A stretch of 64,000 bases of DNA from Sapria himalayana (lineage: Eukaryota; Streptophyta; Magnoliopsida; Malpighiales; Rafflesiaceae): positions 36,001 through 100,000 of the forward strand of contig JAREIK010003426.1 of assembly GCA_029783825.1 (NCBI GenBank), given 5' to 3'. Of the stretch, positions 36,986 through 50,299 are shown piece by piece. The notes under the pieces are model-generated. The model ran no database searches and had not been told where the DNA came from. It saw nothing but the letters and a program-made list of their open reading frames with translations. Made by a program: the position numbers and the translations under genes. Each line of letters begins with the position of its first letter. Position 1 is the stretch's first letter.

Positions 36986-37005
36986 CCCCCCCCCCCCCCC
37001 CCCCC
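36986..37005 (+). repeat. Run of 20 cytosines
   Basis: An uninterrupted C20 lies in the 5' flank of the hAT transposase, surrounded by further C clusters to about 37030. The G-rich complement could form a quadruplex. Confidence 0.95.
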
Positions 37006-37629
37006 ACCCCACTTGCCCGCCCCCAATCCCCAAGGGTACAAAATTTAAAAAAAATTAAAAACATAAAAATTTTTGAATTTTAGCCTTTGGATTTTGTCTC
37101 CAACGGCTATGGGGCTGATCCCACGGCCCACATGATTCAGCCCCAAAAAAATCAATAAAATATTTAAAAAAATAAAAAAATATTTTTTTAAAAAAAATTC
37201 TTAATTATATTCTATAAAAACCCCCCTCTCTAATTTTTATGTGGTTCAAAAATATTAATTCTCACTCTCTCTAAAATCTCTCTCATAATATTCTTTCTCT
37301 TGGAATTTATGCATGACTTTTCGGAACTCGCAACTTGCACTCGGGCTTGCCTTTGGAAGTTGGATTCTTGGTCATGGTGTGGTACAAGTACTATACCTTT
37401 ACTGTGCTTTACAGTTATTTTTATTTTATTAATTATTTAAATAAATCTCTTAAATAATAATTAATATTTAAAAAAAAATTAGTTTTTTTACTTTCTCTCT
37501 CTCTACTCTTTAATCTATCATCTTGTCTAAATAAGCAAAAAAATGACTATTACTAATGAAAATAATTTAAATTTAGAAAATTAAAATTTTACACAAAGCT
37601 TCGAGGCTGTTGAAATTTTTGTTTCTTCG

Positions 37630-39600
37630 GTTGTCTCAACCAATACATCTAAAAAACAAGCAGGGGGACTTTTGTAGTTTGGACTCATTTTAATACAATA
37701 AAATAAAAAAAATGTTAGGGGTGAGGAAGAAGAAACAACACTATACAAATATTGTAATAAAATTTTTACTTGTAAGAGTGCGGTTGGGAATGTGCACTTT
37801 AAGATGTATGCCGAAATATACACCAAAAACATGATGCATTAAATCTTAGGCAAACCCAACTTAGCAATTCTTTTTTTGTTGCTGGATCGAGTTCAATCTC
37901 AAAGTTTACCGCCTTCATATACCGCAGTGAGTTGGGTAGGGAAGGCACGACCAAACTTATCACCCTGATTGGGCTTCCGATCAGATTTTTAGAAGATCCA
38001 AGGGTAGTGAGCATCTGCAGACATATTTTTAGCCTACTTATCAAAAGATTCCTAAGTCTACATCTAGGAATGATATACTCATATTTTATAAGTTAGAAAA
38101 ATAAATAATAATTAATGAATTTATGGTATATAGTGGTATGGTGCCCGTGATGTTCGATATCTAGAATAGTCACGATGTTTCATCTTTTGTATGTCTCACA
38201 ACCCACTATGTAAATTCTAAATGGATGATGAATAAAAAAATATTAGGATTCTCTGATATTCTTTATTCTCATGATCACCCGGCCATTTTTGAGTATATGC
38301 TACAGATCGTTAGAGAATATAAAATTTAAAATAAAATTTGTATATCATATTTGATAACGCATCTAATAATAGAGAGCGATTAACATGTTTGTTAGGAATA
38401 TTAGAGACGCACAATTAGGAGAGATTTTCCATGTCAAATGCATGTATCACGTGATTAACTTGATTGTACAAGCAAATATGAAGGTGTGTTCCTCTGCTTT
38501 GAATATTATATGTAACTCACTAAAATACATTCACATGTCTCGCAAACAATACGAGTTCAGTAGTCTCTGTTTGTCTACGAATCATAAGAAGAAGAAATTC
38601 TAATTGGATGTGAGACACTATTGGAATAACACGTACCTGATGTTGGATCAAGTGTTGGATACAAATATGAGATATCCGATTACATCAGTAGTAAGAGTGA
38701 CTAACTTTTTATTGACAATACTGACTAGGCTACAGAAATTTCAATTATGAAATTATTGAAGATTTTTTATGACATGATGAGCATATGTTTATCGGTTTAT
38801 ACTTGCATGACTTGCTTTACACTCAGGTGCATATGCAACAATAGTAGCATGTTTAGGATGTATCGGGCTGACCTGACACTTAGCTGATTGCAGAGATGGA
38901 AACCAAGTACTTAAAGTACTTGTCCACCATTCCATCTATTTATTGTCTTGCTGCATGCATGGACCTTAGGGTTAAGGTGGAAGGGGTAGAAAACATTTTC
39001 ACTTGCATTTCCTTGTGCATGAACCTAGAAGACCCATAGGAAGGGTTCATTCACGAGAAGTTGACTAACCTTTTCACATACTACAATACTAGGTATGGTG
39101 ATAGTAGAAGTGAGACTGTGAGTATAGAAATAGATACCATATTAAGAAATGATGAATTTTCCATTCAATTAGCAAAGGGGAAACGATAGGGTGGACCGTC
39201 GAATAAGAGCAAGCTTTCTCAGTTCTTAGATACCGATTATTGCTCAATCCTATCACATTTTGATACTAAGAATCTTGATATATTATAGTGGTAGAAATCA
39301 TATGAGTCCACATTTCCCATGCTATCTAAGATGACACGGGATCTGCTGACTCCCCTAGTGTCGAGCATAGCATCAGAGTTAGCTTTTTCTGTTGTAGTGA
39401 ATATGATTCAGATAGAAGATCGAGATTACATCCAAATATTGTTGAGGTTTAGTATGCATGAAGGATTGGAAGGATTTGAGGTTTAGCATTCAGGATCGTG
39501 CTGGGATAGGGACTATAGTCAAAGCGAAGGAGTTGTTGCTGATGATGACCCATATGATAGTAATTTTGATCTTGAGGTTGAGGATGATTAATGATACATC
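37630..39600 (+). pseudogene. hAT (Ac/RICESLEEPER-type) transposase relic
   Basis: In order along the + strand, with frame changes: a BED zinc-finger region (YKYCNKIFTCKSAVG, then HFKMYAE, about 37735-37815, family C..C...H....H); IYRSELGREGTTKLI; THYVNSKWMMNKKILGF; HDHPAIFEYMLQIVREYK; the catalytic-core region HVKCMYHVINLIVQANMKV at about 38420; RHYWNNTYLMLDQVLDTN at about 38610; and the C-terminal hAT dimerisation domain WWKS-type, then ESTFPMLSKMTRDLLTPLVS and ASELAFSVV at about 39300-39380. Together they cover nearly the full transposase that cuts and pastes the element. Stops and frameshifts throughout make it inactive. The same family could once have mobilised the MITE at 25413, since the termini match. 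Confidence 0.82.
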
Positions 39601-40278
39601 GATGGATGATTAATGAGGTTGTCACTTGATGCCTGACAGTTGACTGGGATTACGACACACTGATAGGAACACTTATGTTATATTTATGCATATACTTATG
39701 AGCCTTGAGTTTTGTTTGATGCTGATTTTTAATTTTAATTTTGTGTACTTAATTTAATTTACATTGTATTTGCTTTGGTTTGGGCATTTGGTTTGGCATT
39801 GTGGCTTTGTAATTTTTGTAAAAGAAATTTTATGTTTAATTTATTTTTGTGTTGAATTTCATTAAAAATTATAAAATTTAATTCTAATAAATTATAATTT
39901 AAATCTATTAATCAAGTTATAACATAAATAAAACAAATTACATAAAAAAATTTAACTTTATAACTATTCTAAAATTTTCAATTTATAATTTAAATATTGT
40001 TATTTTTTAAATATTATCTAATCTATTTTTATATTTTATAATTACATAAATATTATAAAAAAAATTATTTTTTTAAACCATAATGTACGGGCCTGACCCG
40101 GCACAGTAAAAAACTGGTCGTGGCGGTGAGTAGTGCCAGGCCTAACTTTAAGAAACCATTTTGGGCTAGGTGAGACACAAGAGAGTAACCATGTCATGCC
40201 TTGCCTGACAAGGAAGCATAGTCGGGCAGACCAAAATCAGTTTCGGGATAGCTAGGCATGACCCATTTGACACCTCTA

Positions 40279-40590
40279 ATCTATCTATCAGTCTATCTAT
40301 CTATCTATCTATATATCTATCTGTCGATATTTTTATGTATCTTTCTATCTATCAATATTTCTAGCTGTCTATATATCTTCCAGTCTATCTAACTTTCTAT
40401 ATCTCTCTCTCTCTCTCAATTTAACTATCTATGTATCAATCTATCTGTATATCTATCTATCTATCTATATGTCTATCTGTCTATCTGTCTATCTATCTAT
40501 CTGTCTGTCTTACTATCTATGTATCTTTCTATCTATATGTCTTTCTATATGTCTATCTACGTATCTATCTATCTATATATCTATCTATTA

Positions 40591-40622
<32 letters not shown>

Positions 40623-42622
40623 GTCTATCTATTTGTCGATGTCTCTATATATTTGTATATCTATTTATCTATCTATCCATCAATCTATATATCTAGTTAT
40701 CTATTAAACTGTCTATCTATTTATCTATCTATCTGTCAATTTATCAATATATCTGTTAATCTTTCAATCTATCTATCTATATAAATATATATATATATTA
40801 GTAAATCTATTTGTTTATCTATATATCTATCTATCAGTCTATCTATATGTGTATTAATCTGTCTATTAATTCATGTATCAATATAACTATAAATCTATCT
40901 ATTTATCTATGAATCAATCAATCAATCTATCTATTTATATATCTATCTATCTATTAATCAATCAATCTATCTATCTATCTATCAATATGTCTAACTATTT
41001 GTTTATTATTCTATCTATCTATCTATCACCTATCTATCTATTTGTCTATCTATCATTCTATATATTTTTCTATTTATCTGTCTAACTAACAATCTATCAA
41101 TCTATCTGACTATATATATATATATATGTATCTATTAGTCTATATATCTAGATATCTTTCAATCATTCTATATAAATTATCTATCTATCTTTCTTTCTTT
41201 CTTTCTGTCTATCTATTTTTTTATCTATATGTCTGTCTGTCTATCTATCTTTCTGTCTATCTATTTGTTTTTCTATTTATATTTTTATGTGTCTATCTAT
41301 TTGTATATCTATCTATCTATTTATCTATATATCTATCCTTCTTTCTTCTTTCTATTTGTCTATGTAACTTTCTATCTATCTGTCAATCTATATGTAAATC
41401 TATCTTTCAATCTATCTGTGTATCTATCTATCTATCTATATATTTATCCATCTATTAGTCTATTTATCTATATATCTATCTATCTATCTATCAGTTTATC
41501 TATTTGTATGTATATAAATAAATAAAAATATAAATATAAATATATATATATATATATCTATCTATCTATTTGTCAATTTATCTATCTATGTGTCAATCTA
41601 TATATCTATATATCATTCTTTTTCTTTCTATCTATCTATTTAACTATCTATCTATATGTCTGTCTATCTATCTATCTATATTTTTATCTATCTACATGTC
41701 TATCTATTTACCTATATATATATTTATCTAATTGTCAATTAATCTGTCTATCTATATATTTTTCTATTTGCCTTTTTATATGTCAATCAATCAATCAATC
41801 AATTAATCTGTGTGTCTATCTATCATCTATCTATCTGTCTATCTATCTATCTACCTATATCTATAACTAATGTTTATCTATCTATCTATCTATTTATCTT
41901 GTTATCTATCGATCTATTTATATATTTATATATCTATCTATCTATATAACTATCAATATATATATATCTATCTATCTATCTAACTATCAATATAACTATC
42001 AAACTCTCTATCTATCTATCTATTTGTCTGTTTATCTAACTATTTATATATCTATCTATCTATCTATTAATTAGTTTATCTATCTTTCTATCTATCTATA
42101 TATCTAATTATTTGTCTATCATTATATCTATCTATCTATCAACTATCTATCTATCTTTCTGTCTATATATATGTCTATATATCGGTCTATCTATTTTTTT
42201 ATCTATCTATCTATCTTTTTATCTATCTATCAAACTTACTAACTAATTATCTATCATTTTGACTATCTATCTATATATTTATCTATCTATTAGTCTATCT
42301 ATCTAGCTTGCTATATATATCTGTCTATATATTTGTCTATCTATGTGTTTGTCTATCTATCTTTCTGTCTATCTATTTATTTTCTATTTATATATTTATT
42401 TTTCTATCTATTTGTATATCTATCTATCTATCTATCTATCTGTCTATCTAACTTATTATCTATCTATCAATCTATATTTCAATCTATATGTTTATCTATC
42501 TATCTATCTATCTATTTATTAGACTATCTATCTATATATCTATCAGTATATATATATATATATCTATTTGTCTATTTATTTATTTATCTATCTGTCTATA
42601 TAATTATATATATATATATATA

Positions 42623-42661
<39 letters not shown>

Positions 42662-42927
42662 TTATCTATGTAACTATCTATCTATATGTCTATTCTATCT
42701 ATCTATCTATCTATCTATTCATACTTCTATCTATCTATCTATCTAAATTTTTATCGATCTATCGAAATTTTTATTTATCTATTTATTTATTTATTTTCCT
42801 ATCTATATATCTATCTAATTATCTATCAATATGTCTATTTATATGTTTATCTATCTGACTTTCTATCTGTCTATATATCTGTCTGTCTGTCTATCATATA
42901 TCTATCTATCTATATATCTATCTATCG

Positions 42928-42959
<32 letters not shown>

Positions 42960-43016
42960 GTCTATCTATCTATCTATCTATCTATCTATATATTTATTTA
43001 TCTATATATCTGTTTG

Positions 43017-43077
<61 letters not shown>

Positions 43078-43314
43078 ATCTATCTATTTATCTATCTATA
43101 TTTCTTTCTTTCTATGAATCAATCTATCTATATAACTGTCTATCTACATGTCTATCTATCTATCTATACATCTATCTGTCTATCTATCTATCTATCTAAA
43201 TTTGTATCTATCTTTCTGTCTATCTATTTTCCTATCTATATATCTATCTAATAAACTACCAATCTGTCTATATATATGTTTATCTATCTGACTTTCTATT
43301 TGTGTGAGTGTGTG

Positions 43315-43359
<45 letters not shown>

Positions 43360-44051
43360 GTATCTCTATCTATCATCTATCTATCTATCTATATATCTAT
43401 CTATGAATCAATCAATCTGTCTGTCTATCTATCTATCTTGCTATCTATCTATCTGTTAATCTTTCTATATATATGTTTCTTTTGATCTATCTATCTATCT
43501 ATTTATCTATCTATCTTTCTATCTACCTATCTATCTATGTATATATCAACCTATTAGACTATTTATTTGTCTATCTATTTGTCTATCTATCTAATTGTCT
43601 ATCAATCTGTATATCTATATGTCTTTCTATCTTTCTATCTATTTATCTATCTATCAATCTATCTATCTTTCAATCTATCTACCTATCCATCTATTTATAT
43701 ATATATCTATCTATCTATCTATCTATTTGTATATCTATCTATCTATTTTTCAGTCTATCTATATATCAATCTATCACTCTATCAATCTATTTCTCTATCT
43801 TTATGTCTATATATCTGTATATCTATTTGCATATATATATATATATATATCTATTTATTTATCTATTTGTCTATCTATCTATCTAACTTTCTATCTATCT
43901 GTCAATCTATCATTCAATCTATATGTTTATTTATATATCTACCTATCTATTTATTAGACTATCTATCTATCTATCTATCTATCAGTATATATATGTGTGC
44001 GTGTGTGTGTGTGTCTGTGTCAATCTATTTGTCTATTTATCTATCTATCTA

Positions 44052-44086
<35 letters not shown>

Positions 44087-44386
44087 CTATCTATCGATCT
44101 ATTTAACTATCTATCTTTATGACTATTCTTATCTCTCTATCTATCTATCTATCTATACTTCTATCTATCTATCTATCTAAATTATTAACTATCTATAAAA
44201 TTTTTATAAATCTATTTGTCTATCTATTTTCCTATCTATTTGCCTATCTATATATCTATCTAATTATCTATTAATATGTCTATTTATATGTCTATATATC
44301 TGACTTTCTACATGTCTATATATCTATCTATCTGTCTGTCTATCTATCAACTATCTATCATTTATATAACTATCTATCTATCTATT

Positions 44387-44425
<39 letters not shown>

Positions 44426-45553
44426 CTTTCTTTTTTTTCAATCTATATATCTATTTATCTATCTATCTACATGTCTATCTATTTATCTATACATCTATCT
44501 GTCTATCTATCTATCTATCTATCTAAATTTATAGCTATCTTTCTGTGTATTTATTTGCCTATCTATATATCTATCTAATTATCTATCAATCTGTCTATCT
44601 ATATGTTTATCTATCTGACTGTCTATATATATATATATATGTCTGTCTATCTATCATCTATCTATCTATTTATATATCTATCAATCTATGAATCAATCTA
44701 TCTGTCTATCTATTTGTATATCTATCTGTCTAACTATCTATCTATCTTTCAGTCTATCCGTCTATCAATTTATCACTTTATTAATCTATTTATATATATT
44801 TATCTCTATATATATGTATATCTATTTGTGTATCTATATATCTATCCATCTATCTATCTATCTAACTATATATATATATATACATATATTTATCTGTCTA
44901 TCCATCTATCTATCTTTTTATCTATATGTCTAACTATCTGTCTAACTATCTATATGTCTATCTGTTTGTCTCTCTATCTATCTATTTATTTATCTATCTT
45001 TCTATCTATTTATCTATATTTATATCTATCTATCTATCTATTTATCTATTTATCTATCTATATGTCAAAATATATGTCTATCTATCTATTAATATATATA
45101 TCTATCAAAATGTCTATCAATCTGTCAATCTATCTAATTATTTATCGGACTGTCAATCTGTCTATTTAGTTGTATATATGTGTATATCTTTTTATATATC
45201 TTTATAACTATCTATGTATATATCTATCTATTTATAAATTTGTCTACAACCTGTCTATCAATCTATCTATCAATCTGTCAATCAATCTACTAACATTCTA
45301 TCTATCTATTTGTATATCAATGGGAATATCAATCTTTCTATCTATTTGTCTATATATATGTCTATCTAATTATCTAACTATCTATCAATCTATCTTCTAT
45401 CTTTCTTTCTATTTAAGTAAATATCTATCTGTCTATCTATCTATCTATCTATTAATCTATTTATAAATCTATCTATGAATATATCATTCTATCTATTAGT
45501 CCATCTATTAATCTATATAGCAATCTATCTATCTATCTATTTACTATCTATCC

Positions 45554-45598
<45 letters not shown>

Positions 45599-46879
45599 TA
45601 CCTATCTGTCTATCTATATATTTTTCAATCTATCTATCTATATATCTATTTATCTATCTTCCTTCTATATATCTATCTATTTAACTTTCTAATTATATGT
45701 GTCTATATCTATATATCTATATATCTATTTATCTATTTGTCTATCTATTATCTATCAATATCTATCAATCTATCTATCAATATGTCAATCGATCTATCTA
45801 ACATTCTGTACATCTATCTGTCTATCTTTCTATCAATTTATCTTTCTATCTATCTTTCTATTTATCTATCGATCTATCTAGCTATTTATCTATTTATCTA
45901 TCTATATATCTATCTGTCTATCTATCTATCTATCTATTATCTCTCTCTCTCTCTCTCTATATCTATCTATTTATTAGTCTATCTATTTTTCTATCTATGT
46001 ATCTTTTTATCTATCAATCTATTTGTATAAATACATGTCTATTTATATTTCTATATATCTGTATATTTATCTAGTTATCTATCTGTCTATTTTTTGTCAT
46101 ATATCTATATATCTATCTTTCTATATATCTATCTATCTATTTGTCTATGTATCTAACTATCTATTTATCTATCTATCTTTCTATTTTTATCTCTATCTAT
46201 CTATTTATCTATCATTGTATCTGTATATCTATCTATTATATCAATATATCAGTTTATCTATCTATCTATATATCTGTCAATCTATATGTCTATCTATCTG
46301 TGTATATATCTATCTATCTGTCTATTTAACTATCTTTTTTCTATCTATCTCTCTATCTATATTTCTATCTATCAATCTATCAATCTATGTACTTATCTCT
46401 TTATCTATCTGTCTATCTATTTTTCTTTTTAACTATCTATCTATCGCTCTATCTATCAATATGTCTATCAATCTGCCTATTAATCTATTTATCAATCTAT
46501 TGATCAATATTTTAATTAATCAATCAATCAATTTGTCTATCTATCTGTCTATCTTTTTGTCTACCTCTATAACATTCTATATACATATCAATCAATAAAT
46601 CAATTAATCTATTTGTCTATTTGTCTGTCTATCTATCTATCTATTTTTCTATCTATCTATCTATCAATCAATATATCTATCTTTTTGTTATTTTATCTAT
46701 CTATATATCAATTTTCTATCTATTGTAAATCTATATGTCTATATATCTATTTATCTTTCTAAATAATTATCTATCTGTCTGTCTATCTATCTATATATTT
46801 GTCTATCTATCTACCTATCTCTCTATCTATCTATCTGTCTATATATATATTTATATATCTGTCTATGTATCTATCTTTT
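40279..46879 (+). repeat. Degenerate (TCTA)n array, block 5 (6.6 kb)
   Basis: Continuous TCTA variants between the hAT element and the solo LTR. Long (TA)n runs lie at about 43019-43075, 43319-43357, 44395-44422 and 45558-45596, with GT-rich inserts at 43302-43316, 43995-44022 and 44053-44068. Open frames up to 191 codons are low-complexity artefacts. Confidence 0.97.
42310..45000 (+). repeat. Higher-order repeat of about 1 kb in TCTA block 5
   Basis: A landmark beginning ctatctaaatt, continuing cctatctatatatctatcta and ending tatctgactttcta (or gactgt), occurs near 42743, 43196, 44183 and 44522. A second landmark, gtctatc-atatcaatctatcac-ctatcaatctattt, occurs near 43755 and 44752. A third, ttattagactatctatc with cagtatatata, occurs near 42516 and 43951. 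Offsets of about 990 bp and 340-450 bp indicate repeated segmental duplication. Exact unit borders need a dot plot. Confidence 0.6.
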
Positions 46880-46884
46880 ATATG

Positions 46885-47440
46885 TGCTGTATATGTAATT
46901 TGTTTTAACTTAATAATCTGTTTTAATATTTTTATGTAAGTGCAGGAAATGAAATATTAAAAGCTCGGGGATGCAGCAGTAGCACAATAACGGAGGTCCC
47001 GCTGTCCGGTCAGTAGGCCAAAATTTTTGGAGCAGAGCCTGGCCGGGTCCATGATCCGACCCGCTTCGGTTAAATGAACCGGCTGTTTATTTTCTGTATA
47101 AAAACATTTGTATTTATTTTTCGGGTGGCTGTTTTTGACCCGGTTGAACTATTCATCATCTCTTCTCCTCTCTCTCTACGTGATTTTTCGCGACTGCCAT
47201 GCTGCATACTGTAAGACTTACATTTCTTGGTTTTAATCTGTAACGCATAAATGTTTTCTGGTGGAGGTAGCTAGTCGTACTGAGCGACTAGCGAACCACG
47301 TTATTTGTTGTGTTGTTTTTCCTCGTTTTGATTTTGTCATGGATGTTTGTGGATTGGGATATATATATTGCTCATTTCTGTGTTGTTTCTGTGTTTTCTG
47401 TTCTTAATCTCACTACCCGTGGAAGCGCGATTGCCCAACA
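46885..47440 (+). mobile_element. Solo LTR with 5-bp target duplication
   Basis: A 556-bp non-repeat segment starts TGCTG and ends CAACA (near-inverted TG...CA ends) and is flanked by the identical 5-mer atatg at 46880-46884 and 47441-47445. It contains a TATA box (47097-47103) followed by a CT-rich stretch, typical of an LTR promoter and transcription start. No PBS, polypurine tract or coding region adjoins it, so it is a solo LTR left by LTR-LTR recombination. Class is Ty1/copia or Ty3/gypsy; not resolved. It sits within the TCTA array. Confidence 0.85.
47097..47103 (+). promoter_or_regulatory. TATA box of the solo LTR
   Basis: TATAAAA lies about 210 bp into the LTR, with a CT-rich segment (ctcttctcctctctctct) 60-80 bp downstream. 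Position and context fit an LTR core promoter; activity is unknown. Confidence 0.5.
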
Positions 47441-47445
47441 ATATG

Positions 47446-47749
47446 TCTATCTATCTATCTATCTATCTAGCTATCTATTTATCTATCTATCTATCTAACT
47501 ATCTATTTGTCTATCTATCCATTTATTTGTCTATCTATCCATCTATATATATATCTATCTATCTATATATCAATCTATCAATTTTTTTGTCTATCAATCT
47601 ATCAATTAAATTGTCTATAAATCTATTAATCTTTTTATCAATCTGCCTATTTATCTATGTATCTATCAATCTATTTATCTATGTGTCTATCTATTTTTTA
47701 CATTATTTGTGTATATATCTACTGATCTATCTATCGATATATATATATC

Positions 47750-47780
<31 letters not shown>

Positions 47781-49085
47781 TTATCTTTCTATCTATCTAT
47801 TTGTCTATATATCTATCTATATATTTATCTATCTATCTTACTATCTATTTGCCTATCTATCCATCTATATATCAATCTATATATCTATATATCAATCTAT
47901 CTATTTCTTTGTCTAACAATATATCTATCAATCTATCTATTAAATTGTCTATAAATCTATCTATCAATCTTTCTATCAATCTGTCTATGTATCTATGTAT
48001 CTATCGATCTAATTATCTATTTGTCTATCTATTTTTTACAATATTTGTGTATATATCTACTAATCTATCTATAGATCTATTTATCTTTCTATCTATCTAT
48101 TTGTCTATATATCTATCTATATATCTATCTATCTATATTTCTCTCAATCTATTTATCTATCAATCAATCAATCTAACTATCAATCAATCAATCTATCTAT
48201 CTATTTGTATATATGTCTGTCTGTCTATCTATCTATCTGTCTTTCTGTCTTTCTATTTGCATATCTTTATGTCTTTCTATCTTTCTAACTATCTAACTAT
48301 TTATCTACCTACCTACCTATCTGAGTATCTATCTTTCTATATATCTATTTATCCAACTTTGGTCTATCTATCTATCTTTTTAACTATCAATCTATCTATC
48401 AACTTGTCATTGTATATTTCTATCAATTTTTTAATCCAACTGTCTATCTATATATCTTTCTATTTATATGTCAAATTGTCAATCTATCTCTCTCTCTCTC
48501 TATTTATATTTATATTTTTTTATATATTTGTCTATCTATCTGTATATCTATCGGTCTTTCTATATGTATATATATTTGTCTATCAATTTATCTATCAATC
48601 TATCTATTTATCTATCTATCTATTTGTCTATCTATTTATTTGTCTATCTATCTGTCTATCAACCTATCATTCAACATGTCTATCAATATGTATATCAATC
48701 ATTTTATCAATATGTCTATCAATCAATCTATCAATTTATCTATCTTTCTGTCTATCTATTTATCTATCTATCTATCTCTTAATCAATCTATCTATTTATC
48801 TATCTATCTATATATTAGAATATCTATCTATCTATCTATTTATCTGTTTATCTATCTATCTATTTATTTATCTACATTTCTATCTGTATATGTTTTTATC
48901 TTACTACAAGTCTATCTATATTTCTCTCTATCAGTCTATCTATATGTATATCTATTCATTTATTTTTATTTCTATTTCTCTATCTATCAATCTATATGTC
49001 TATCTATCTATCGTTCTGTCTATCTTTTAAATTATAATTTTGTCTTGCTATCTATCTGTCTATCTATCTATCTATCTATCTCTCA
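47446..49085 (+). repeat. Degenerate (TCTA)n array, block 6
   Basis: TCTA variants with a distinctive word, tattttttacattatttgtg, at about 47691 and (variant) 48028, repeated again at 50020 in the next block. The longest open frame in the window (47801-49030, 409 codons) lies here and is Ser-Ile-Tyr-Leu low complexity. Confidence 0.96.
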
Positions 49086-49267
49086 ATGAATATGGGTCAC
49101 GAACTAGTATTGGACGAATAAGGGCTGCAAGTCTGTGAGGACTAAGAGCTGTGATTTCTTCAGTTGACCATTTTTCAAGTTGGCATTTTTAGTAAGAAGT
49201 CAAGACAGCTCCTATACCAGAGGGATCCGTGAGTTCGATAGAAAGATGCATTTCCAGATCAGTTCTT
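49086..49267 (+). other. 182-bp unique insert in the array
   Basis: Mixed-composition sequence (tgggtcacgaactagt ... gcatttccagatcagt) with no TCTA units and no recognised motif. It is missing from the corresponding place in the second copy of the 2-kb unit (about 59980-60050), so it was inserted after, or lost from one copy since, the duplication. No inverted ends or target duplication were found. Confidence 0.5.
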
Positions 49268-50299
49268 TTAATCTATATGTGTATATTTATGTGTGTGTGT
49301 GTGTGTGTATCAATCTACTATCTATCTATTTATCTTTAAATCTATCTATCCAACTTTTTATCTATCTATCTATCTATTAATTTATTTATTTATCTAATAA
49401 TTTATCAAACTATCTATTTATCTATCTAGCTGTCTAATAATCTATCAATCTATCTATTTATCTATCTATTAAACTTTCTATATATCTAGTTTTCTATATA
49501 TCTAGTTATCTATCTATTTATATATTTCTATCAATATGTCAATCTATCTCACTTTCTATCTTTGTTTCAATCTATCTATAATTATGTCTATTAATCTTTC
49601 TATTAATATGTATATAAATCTTTATATCAATCTTTCATTTAATCTATCCCTCAATCTAATTATCTATCTAAATAACTATTTATCTATCTTTCTGTCTATC
49701 TTTCTATTTATCTATATATCTATCTATCTCTCTATCTATCTAACCGTCTATATATCTATTTATATATCTGTCTATCTATTTATCTTTGTATATGTCTATC
49801 TGTCTGTCTATATATTTATCTATCAATCTATGTAACTATCTATTTGTCTATTCATCCATCTATCTATCTTTCTATCTATCTATATATCAATCTATCTATT
49901 TATTTATCTAACAATATATCTATCAATATATCTATCAAATTGTATATAAATCTATCTATCAATACTTCTATCAATTTATCTATGTATCTATATATCTATC
50001 TATTTATCTTTCTATCTATCTATTTTTTACATTATTTGTGTCTCTATCTACCAATCCATCTATCTATCTATATATCTATCTATCTAGCTATCTATTTATC
50101 TATCTATCTATCTTTTTATCTATATATCATCTATCGTTCTCTCAATCTTTCCATCTATTAATCAATCTATCTAACTATCAATCAATCAATCAATCTATCT
50201 ATCTATCTATATGTTTGTATATGTGTCTTTTTATCTATATGTCTGTCTTTCTATTTGTATATCTTTATATCTTTCTATTTGTCTAACTATATGACTATC
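49268..50299 (+). repeat. Degenerate (TCTA)n array, block 7
   Basis: TCTA variants beginning with a (GT)n run at about 49291-49308 and ending in gactatc, whose last three bases (50297-50299, atc) are the left target duplication of the CACTA element. Confidence 0.96.

Larger units (their letters stand above)
36692..40278 (+). mobile_element. hAT transposon inserted in the TCTA array
   Basis: The left end is tagaggtag followed by a degenerate tail, and the right end is catttgacacctcta, the same terminal repeat as the MITE at 25413. TCTA repeats adjoin both sides. The 8 bases flanking each end are acctattt and atctatct (6 of 8 identical), consistent with an aged 8-bp target duplication, though array sequence makes this weak evidence. 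The interior holds GC-rich CACGGC-type subterminal DNA (36700-36960 and 40085-40260) and a dead transposase. Length 3587 bp. Confidence 0.85.
47858..50299 (+). repeat. About 2.0-kb higher-order tandem repeat, split by CACTA copy 3
   Basis: Unit 1 starts near 47858 and unit 2 near 49849 (offset 1991). Shared variant stretches include aacaatatatctatcaat, attttttacattatttgtg (48031 and 50022) and gtctttctatttg-atatct (48248 and 50246). Unit 2 is interrupted at 50299 by the CACTA element and resumes at 59145. Landmarks gtatatcaatcattttatc (48687 and 59602) and cttttaaattat-attttg (49024 and 59968) then continue in order. Removing the 8848-bp insertion and its target duplication restores an offset of about 2.07 kb. 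A 182-bp insert (49086-49267) is present only in unit 1. Confidence 0.8.

Noticed and set aside
47801..49030. A 409-codon open frame (and dozens of others of 60-379 codons) in the TCTA arrays
   Set aside because: (TCTA)n has no stop codon in any forward frame and always reads Ser-Ile-Tyr-Leu; overlapping frames are equally open. Its complement has TAG every fourth codon, so the openness is arithmetic, not selection.
49220..49250. gagttcgata word suggesting a tRNA T-loop
   Set aside because: No matching acceptor or anticodon stems could be drawn around it.
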